A DNA stretch of 10,105 bases from an uncultured Calothrix sp. (GTDB lineage: Bacteria; Cyanobacteriota; Cyanobacteriia; Cyanobacteriales; Nostocaceae), in contig CAKZYM010000163.1 of NCBI GenBank assembly GCA_937884685.1, forward strand, positions 1 through 10,105, in the 5' to 3' direction. A model generated the notes under the pieces. The model saw only the letters and a list, made by a program, of their open reading frames with translations, had not been told where the DNA came from and ran no database searches. The position numbers and the translations under genes were made by a program. Within the stretch, counting starts at the first letter, position 1. Each line of letters opens with the position of its first letter. Of the stretch, positions 5,852-10,105 are shown in pieces.

Positions 5852-6807
5852 CTATTGAAAAATAGTAAAGTTTGATGGAAGAGCGTAAATTATTGCAAAG
5901 TTATGAATTATTGCGGCTTTTTCTGTTTCGTCTTCCTGGGGACAAATTTCTAATGCTTGTTCTTCCGTAGATATTTCTTTATCCTCACACCACAACCGAT
6001 ACAAAACCCCCGCAGCTTTCTTACTCAAACTCTCCACATCACCCGATAATTCCAAAGGTAAAATCCTTGGAACTCGAACCGAACCGTCGGGACTTATTTC
6101 TAATAACCCTAGCGCTATAGTTTTATCTATATCTATATACTGTTCCGATTCCGCAATAGTTTCACAAACAGCTTCCAAAGCTTCTCTGGGAACGGTTAAC
6201 TCATCCATCTGCTGCAACAATTCTTTTGCTAAAAACTGCTCTTACAACTCTTCTGAATCAAGTTCCAACTTATCTAAAATCATCACAAAATCAATTTGCG
6301 ATCGCAATATTTTATCTAACCACTCCAACAACCTAGGATTACCATCTGCTAACTGTTGCGCTTTCGCTTGTAGTGTTCGTCTACTTGGGATTTTTTAAGC
6401 AATATATAGCTATCGTTATTTTCTCGTACTGCTGCGATTGATAATGAATTTACACCATCTGACGACACCCACAGTACCGGAATTATCCCCAGTTTTTTCT
6501 CAACTAAAAAAGATTTACCATCATGCAATAATTCCCAAGGTAGATGAGCCAGTTTTTCTCCATTACTGATTGCTAAAACAATCTATCATCCCCATCCAAC
6601 CAATTAAATAATGTCGTTCCTATCTTCCTATAGTCTTCCGGTAAAGGAGCGTAATAATCCCGTTCTGACAATTGAATTAAATCGCTAATCTCGGTTAAAG
6701 CAAAAGAACGTTTTTGATAAACATTAAGATTATCTTCAGTTAGGGGGTAATTATACGTAATTATTTTTAGTTTTATTTAATCTTAAATTAAAGTGAAGAA
6801 TTTGCAT
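5852..6807 (-). pseudogene. Decayed CHAT-domain / STAND-NTPase protein gene
   Basis: Joining minus-strand frames recovers a cyanobacterial CHAT-STAND protein. It opens at ATG 6807 with MQILHFNLRLNK...NNYV, broken by a stop at 6751-6753. A shifted frame continues with YPLTEDNLNVYQKRSFALTE, then LIQLSERDYYAPLPEDYRK, and ends at a TAG at 6573-6575. The next frame gives the CHAT start LAISNGEKLAHLPWELLHDG...IIPVLWVSSDG to about 6400. The sequence then jumps to the end of the STAND module (QQLADGNPRLLEWLDKIL), with another stop at 6242-6244, and on to the winged-helix-like segment ALGLLEISPDGSVRVPRILPLEL. The rest of the CHAT domain (including the His-Cys dyad region) and the P-loop NTPase core are missing, implying a large internal deletion near 6400; no TPR or other C-terminal repeats remain. 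Intact homologues are thought to act in signalling or programmed cell death. An open frame of about 122 codons (5852-6220, from a TTG) is only the surviving 3' piece. Confidence 0.83.
6298..6305. repeat. HIP1 octamer
   Basis: GCGATCGC, the highly iterated palindrome of many cyanobacterial genomes. It lies in the CHAT/STAND pseudogene and is the only copy I found in the window. Confidence 0.8.
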
Positions 6808-7125
6808 CAATCCGAAGGTCTAGGGATGTCAAATATTACCATCCATGCTAACAATTCAGATTCCGGGTATTTCGATTTATTAAGCTAGTAACTGCATAAA
6901 AGCTGTATCGCTTAGCTGCCTGGAATTCTTAGATAGTAAGTGCAGTTATAGCTCCTAGGTACTAAAAGTATTTATGCAATTAGATGTATTGACAGACCTA
7001 AGTATTTTTATTCATATCAAAAATTATGTATTGATTAACTGTCGTATGAATACGGATATTTTTTTCAGGAACAATTATGTGAATATACTCAGTCTATTCA
7101 TAAAAGTTTTCTAGGGACATATACC
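6808..7125. other. Intergenic region upstream of the small membrane peptide
   Basis: AT-rich 318 bp between the divergent CHAT/STAND remnant and the 27-codon ORF. It contains the promoter candidate at 6989-7017 and a likely 5' untranslated region of about 100 bases before the small ORF. No tandem repeats or RNA gene recognised. Confidence 0.45.
6989..7017 (+). promoter_or_regulatory. Candidate sigma-70 promoter
   Basis: A perfect TTGACA at 6989-6994 is followed after 17 bases by TCATAT at 7012-7017, a weak -10 match. It points toward the small ORF at 7126. Called only from consensus and spacing. Confidence 0.35.
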
Positions 7126-7209
7126 ATGCTTTTAAATACAGACAGTTTAATCTACCTGTTTTCACTATTCTTTTTAACGATGTTTGCCGTTCAGATTTTC
7201 GCACGGTAA
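7126..7209 (+). CDS. Putative 27-residue single-span membrane peptide
   Basis: The ORF encodes MLLNTDSLIYLFSLF and continues with FLTMFAVQIFAR. One hydrophobic helix (about residues 8-25) follows a short polar N-terminus and ends in a single arginine, the layout of small photosystem, cytochrome or NDH-1 subunits and other cyanobacterial microproteins. AGGGA at 7113-7117 is eight bases before the ATG, a reasonable ribosome-binding site, and a TTGACA promoter candidate lies about 110 bases upstream. I do not recognise it as any named small subunit; it matches none of the PetG/L/M/N, PsbM/X/30 or PsaM patterns I know. It stands alone between a pseudogene and the SSADH gene. The main doubt is its short length, since AT-rich DNA can produce such an ORF by chance. 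Confidence 0.4.
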   Translation: MLLNTDSLIYLFSLFFLTMFAVQIFAR

Positions 7210-7262
7210 ATCAATATCTAGGTAATGTTCAGACAGGTAACGGTGCTTAATCCGTTTAGAAA

Positions 7263-7314
7263 CTTGCTTCCATCTATAAGACTCGCGAACAGAGCTTTTA
7301 TAGATGGAAGCAAG
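7263..7314. repeat. Perfect 17-bp inverted repeat (long hairpin)
   Basis: CTTGCTTCCATCTATAA (7263-7279) is the exact reverse complement of 7298-7314; the spacer is 18 bases and can add a short CTC/GAG pair. It lies 53 bases after the small ORF stop. No T-run follows, so it is not a standard terminator. It differs from the other repeat families in the window. Confidence 0.8.
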
Positions 7315-7500
7315 AGCATCACAACTAGTATTTTTATCAATTTCAACGAAACGAATAAAGTTCCTCAGTTGCGGAAACTGAATCTTCACCCTCGATTGCG
7401 ATTTGGATATTTGATATTGTTTAGCTGTGACTTGTTACGTTGTCATGAAAAAAGGTTAAAGGTCAAAGGTAAATAAATAAAGTGATAGATAAATTCATAA

Positions 7501-7542
7501 TTCCTAACTCCTAATTCCTAACTCCTAACTCCTAACTCCTAA
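7501..7542. repeat. CTCCTAA heptamer tandem repeat
   Basis: Six consecutive heptamers, four CTCCTAA and two TTCCTAA, a classic Nostocales short tandem repeat. It is about 100 bases upstream of the SSADH start. Confidence 0.9.
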
Positions 7543-7644
7543 CTTTCCTCCCCAATCCCATCTCTTCCCAAAAGTGGTAGCTTTTGAAAATTTAATGTAA
7601 GACTATGAAGTTACCTCACAATAAAAATTCGGGAGGGGAAAAAG

Positions 7645-9012
7645 ATGGGTATAGCCACGATAAATCCCGCGACTGGGGAAACTCTCAGGTCTTTTGAGTC
7701 TTTGAGTGATGCTGACGTGAAGAATGCTATATCTTTGGCAGATAAAGCTTTCAAGGATTACCGTCAGACGAGTTTTGAACAGCGTGCTGAGTGGATGCAC
7801 AAGGCTGCCGATATTTTGGAAAAAGATAAGGCTAAATTTGCAGAGTTGATGACTTTGGAAATGGGTAAGCCCTATAAAAGCGCTATGGCTGAGGTGGGTT
7901 AGTGCGCTGTGTTATGTCTCTATTACTCCGATAATGCTGCCCAATTTCTTGCCGATGTTTTAGTTGAAACCGATGCCAGTAAAAGCTTTGTCAAATATCA
8001 GCCTTTAGGAATAATTTTAGCGGTGATGCCGTGGAATTTTCCTTTTTGGCAGGTGTTCCGCTTTATTGCTCCGGCTTTGATGGCTGGTAATGTCGGTTTG
8101 CTCAAACATGCTTCTAACGTACCTCAGTGCGCGTTAGCTATTGAAAAAATTATTCAAACAGCGGGTTTTCCGCAAAACGTTTTTCAGAGTTTATTGATAG
8201 GTTCGGATAAGGTAGCAAATATAATTTCCGATGACCGAGTAAAAGCTGCCACCTTAACCGGAAGTGAAGGAGCGGGTGCGTCTCTTGCTGCTGCTGCTGG
8301 TAAACATCTGAAAAAAACAGTATTGGAATTGGGAGGAAGCGACCCGTTTATCGTGTTAGCAAGCGCTGACATCGAAACAGCAGCTGTCACTGGAACTACA
8401 GCAAGAATGTTGAATAACGGGCAATCTTGTATAGCGGCTAAACGCTTTATTGTTGAGGAAGCTGTTGCTGACAAGTTTGAGAAATTGTTGTTAGAACAGT
8501 TTCAAGCTTTGAGAATCGGCGACCCAATGCAGGAAGATACCAATATTGGCCCGTTAGCGACCCACGATATCCTCAAAGAATTAGACCAGCAAGTACAAAA
8601 ATCCATCAAAAATGGTGCAAAAGTGTTGATGGGAGGAAAGCCTTTATTAAATATGAAAGGAAACTATTATCCACCAACAATTCTTACTGGTATTTCCCCC
8701 GATTCGGCAACGGCCAAAGAAGAATTTTTTGGCCCAGTCGCAATGTTATTCAGGGTAAAAAATATTGATGAAGCGATAAAAATTGCTAATAACACACCCT
8801 TCGGCTTAGGTGCGAGTGCTTGGACAACCGACACCAAACAACAACAGCGCTTAATCTCCGAAATCGAAGCAGGTGCAGTATTTATCAATGGATTAGTCAA
8901 ATCCGACCCCAGACTACCTTTCGGGGGAATCAAACTATCCGGTTATGGAAGAGAATTAAGTATTCAAGGCATACATGAGTTTGTCAATGTTAAAACTGTG
9001 TGGATGAAGTAA
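7645..9012 (+). pseudogene. gabD: Succinate-semialdehyde dehydrogenase with in-frame amber codon
   Basis: The 455-codon frame is full length for cyanobacterial NAD(P)-dependent SSADH (aldehyde dehydrogenase superfamily), which oxidises succinic semialdehyde to succinate. It starts at ATG 7645, six bases after a strong GGGAGGGG site. The N-terminal piece (85 residues, MGIATINPATGETL...MGKPYKSAMAEVG) ends at TAG 7900-7902. The same frame continues with CAVLCLYYSDNAAQFLAD, so nothing else is shifted. Beyond the stop the family residues are intact: N131 in PWNFPFW, LTGSEGAG, catalytic base E228 in LELGGSDPF, nucleophile C262 in NNGQSC, and the C-terminal LPFGGIKLSGYGREL. Homologues as I recall them read E-K-C at the stop site; here it is G-stop-C, with further unusual changes just after. 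Either the gene is freshly inactivated, the stop is read through, or it is a sequence error. A GTG restart at 7909 would lack the N-terminal part of the fold. Confidence 0.88.
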
Positions 9013-9044
9013 ATTTTGGATTTTGGATTTTAGATTTTAGATTG
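9013..9044. repeat. ATTTTGG/ATTTTAG heptamer tandem repeat
   Basis: Four heptamers plus a partial unit starting at the base after the SSADH stop codon. It is inverted relative to the AAAATCC run at 9180-9207, so the pair brackets 9045-9179. Confidence 0.85.
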
Positions 9045-9106
9045 AAAAATAAGCTTTTGGCTTCAAGGCTTTAAATAATCTAAGATTTCTTAATTTTAGA
9101 ATTAGT

Positions 9107-9123
9107 GCGACCATCTTGGTCGC
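9107..9123. repeat. Small palindrome with ATCTT loop
   Basis: GCGACCA and TGGTCGC form a 7-bp stem around TCT (equivalently a 6-bp stem around ATCTT). The loop is the same as the minus-strand reading of 109-125 but the stem is different. Confidence 0.6.
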
Positions 9124-9179
9124 TAGCTACTATCTAAAACTCAATACTGCTCCAATCTCTTAAAACAAAGGAACCATTT

Positions 9180-9274
9180 AAAATCCAAAATCCAAAATCC
9201 AAAATCTGTCTTGGAAAGTTTGAGGGGAAGAACATCTCCACCCTCAACTTTCCGCAAAATCTAAAATCTAAAAT
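9180..9274. repeat. AAAATCC tandem repeat with inverted copy of hairpin element A
   Basis: Three AAAATCC units and one AAAATCT (9180-9207) run into a hairpin: left arm 9213-9226, loop 9227-9240, right arm 9241-9253, followed by AAAATCT units. Positions 9196-9274 are the reverse complement of 3936-4014 with about two differences, one in the loop and one in a heptamer. It ends 11 bases before the start codon of the next gene, next to its Shine-Dalgarno, so the hairpin would lie in that gene's leader. Confidence 0.85.
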
Positions 9275-9285
9275 GGGGAATCACA

Positions 9286-10105
9286 ATGGATACAGCAGAA
9301 TTACTAGTTAGATGCTTGGAAAATGAAGGGGTGGAATATATATTTGGACTCCCCGGTGAAGAGAATTTACATGTTTTGGAGGCTTTGAAAAAATCTCCGA
9401 TTAAGTTTATTACTACCCGTCACGAACAAGGTGCGGCTTTTATGGCTGACGTTTACGGACGTTTGACTGGTAAGGCTGGGGTTTGTCTTTCTACCCTTGG
9501 ACCTGGTGCAACTAATTTGATGACTGGGGTCGCTGATGCTAACCTCGATGGTGCCCCTGTGGTAGCAATTACCGGACAGGTGGGCACCGATAGAATGCAT
9601 ATTGAATCCCATCAATATTTGGATTTAGTGGCAATGTTTGCTCCAGTTACTAAATGGAACAAGCAGATTGTTAGACCGAGTATTACACCGGAAATTGTTC
9701 GTAAAGCTTTTAAAAGAGCGCAACGAGAAAAGCCCGGAGCAGTACATATTGATTTACCAGAAAACATCGCTGCAATGCCAGTTGAAGGTAAACCTTTAGG
9801 AAAAGATAATGTAGAAAAAACTTTTGCTTCTTTTGCAACTATTAGAGCTGCTGCGGCTGCAATTTCTCAAGCTACAAATCCGATAATTTTAGTTGGTAAT
9901 GGAGCAATTCGTGCCAACGCTAGCGATGCTGTAACTCAATTTGCGACTGAATTAAATATTCCAGTTGCTAATACTTTTATGGGCAAAGGGATAATTCCTT
10001 ATACTCATCCTTTGGCTTTATGGACTGTAGGATTACAGCAAAGAGATTTCAGTATTTGTGGTTTTGATAATACCGATTTAGTGATTGCAATTGGCTACGA
10101 TTTAA
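9286..10105 (+). CDS. Thiamine-diphosphate decarboxylase, 2-oxoglutarate decarboxylase type (5' part)
   Basis: 273 complete codons are visible before the window ends; the family is about 550 residues, so roughly half is seen. The N-terminal ThDP (PYR) domain is clear: LENEGVEYIFGLPGEENLHV, catalytic glutamate E47 in TRHEQGAAFMAD, YGRLTGKAGVCLSTLGPGATNL, then ADANLDGAPVVAITGQVG. The central domain starts around residue 185 with PIILVGNGAIRANASDA and NIPVANTFMGKG. Such genes are usually annotated as acetolactate synthase, but in cyanobacteria a homologue next to SSADH was shown to be 2-oxoglutarate decarboxylase, giving succinic semialdehyde for the TCA cycle. Its position directly after SSADH supports that reading here (inference; the diagnostic C-terminal half is not in view). 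ATG 9286 follows GGGG at 9275-9278 by seven bases. Confidence 0.85.
   Translation, partial: MDTAELLVRCLENEGVEYIFGLPGEENLHVLEALKKSPIKFITTRHEQGAAFMADVYGRLTGKAGVCLSTLGPGATNLMTGVADANLDGAPVVAITGQVGTDRMHIESHQYLDLVAMFAPVTKWNKQIVRPSITPEIVRKAFKRAQREKPGAVHIDLPENIAAMPVEGKPLGKDNVEKTFASFATIRAAAAAISQATNPIILVGNGAIRANASDAVTQFATELNIPVANTFMGKGIIPYTHPLALWTVGLQQRDFSICGFDNTDLVIAIGYDL

Larger units (their letters stand above)
7210..7644. other. Intergenic region upstream of the SSADH gene
   Basis: 435 bp holding the long palindrome at 7263-7314, an AAAGGTTAAAGGTCAAAGGT-like run near 7451-7470, the CTCCTAA tandem repeat at 7501-7542, and then the SSADH leader, with a GGGAGGGG Shine-Dalgarno at 7631-7638. Overlapping open frames on both strands over 7174-7476 have no recognisable protein signature. 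Confidence 0.5.

Noticed and set aside
7174..7476. Overlapping ORFs on both strands (71 codons on minus, 83 on plus)
   Set aside because: No recognisable domain, no good ribosome-binding site, and both cross the 17-bp inverted repeat; they look like chance frames.
7501..7542. CRISPR array
   Set aside because: The units are contiguous heptamers with no spacers; the same holds for the other tandem tracts. No cas gene is present.
7900..7902. Programmed recoding (pyrrolysine or similar) at the SSADH amber codon
   Set aside because: Pyrrolysine decoding is not expected in cyanobacteria and no special context is visible; nonsense mutation or sequence error is simpler.

Overview
The window looks like chromosomal DNA of a filamentous, heterocyst-forming-type cyanobacterium (Nostocales, Calothrix/Rivularia-like). 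Evidence: low-to-moderate GC; many heptanucleotide tandem repeats (TTGGTAA, CTCCTAA, GATTTTR and AACAGTK types); one HIP1 octamer (GCGATCGC); dispersed palindromes of the GTAGAGACG...CGTCTCTAC and GTGCGTTACGG types; a class III adenylate cyclase; a CHAT/STAND gene remnant; and a succinate-semialdehyde dehydrogenase / 2-oxoglutarate-decarboxylase-type gene pair typical of the cyanobacterial TCA variant. The organism call is inference; no rRNA or other phylogenetic marker is present.

Layout. 1-334: repeat-dense spacer. 335-1837 (-): membrane protein with a VanZ domain, a LamG-like domain and a second VanZ-like half; its last codons lie in a tandem repeat. 1838-2322: divergent intergenic region. 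2323-3933 (+): FHA-GAF-adenylate cyclase. 3934-4239: two hairpin elements with an identical loop but different stems, plus tandem repeats. 4240-4677 (+): a compact hicB-hicA toxin-antitoxin pair bracketed by related repeats. 4678-4937: repeats. 4938-5720 (-): exported CsgG-like protein. 5852-6807 (-): badly decayed CHAT-domain/STAND-NTPase gene, recoverable only by joining frames. 7126-7209 (+): likely 27-residue membrane peptide. 7263-7314: perfect 17-bp inverted repeat. 7645-9012 (+): SSADH reading frame interrupted by one amber codon. 9013-9285: spacer filled with repeats, including an inverted near-identical copy of the 3936-4014 element. 9286-end (+): thiamine-diphosphate enzyme of the 2-oxoglutarate decarboxylase/acetolactate synthase type, cut by the window edge.

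How it fits together. The right-hand pair would convert 2-oxoglutarate to succinic semialdehyde and then to succinate, closing the cyanobacterial TCA cycle. In this sequence the second enzyme of the route carries a nonsense codon and the two genes are separated by repeat insertions. The remaining genes are accessory: cAMP signalling, a toxin-antitoxin pair, an outer-membrane-type secretion protein and a dead conflict/cell-death-type gene. The most unusual non-coding signal is the set of constant-loop, variable-stem hairpins. One of them can be seen as a clean 43-nt insertion by comparison with an unoccupied sister repeat in the same window.
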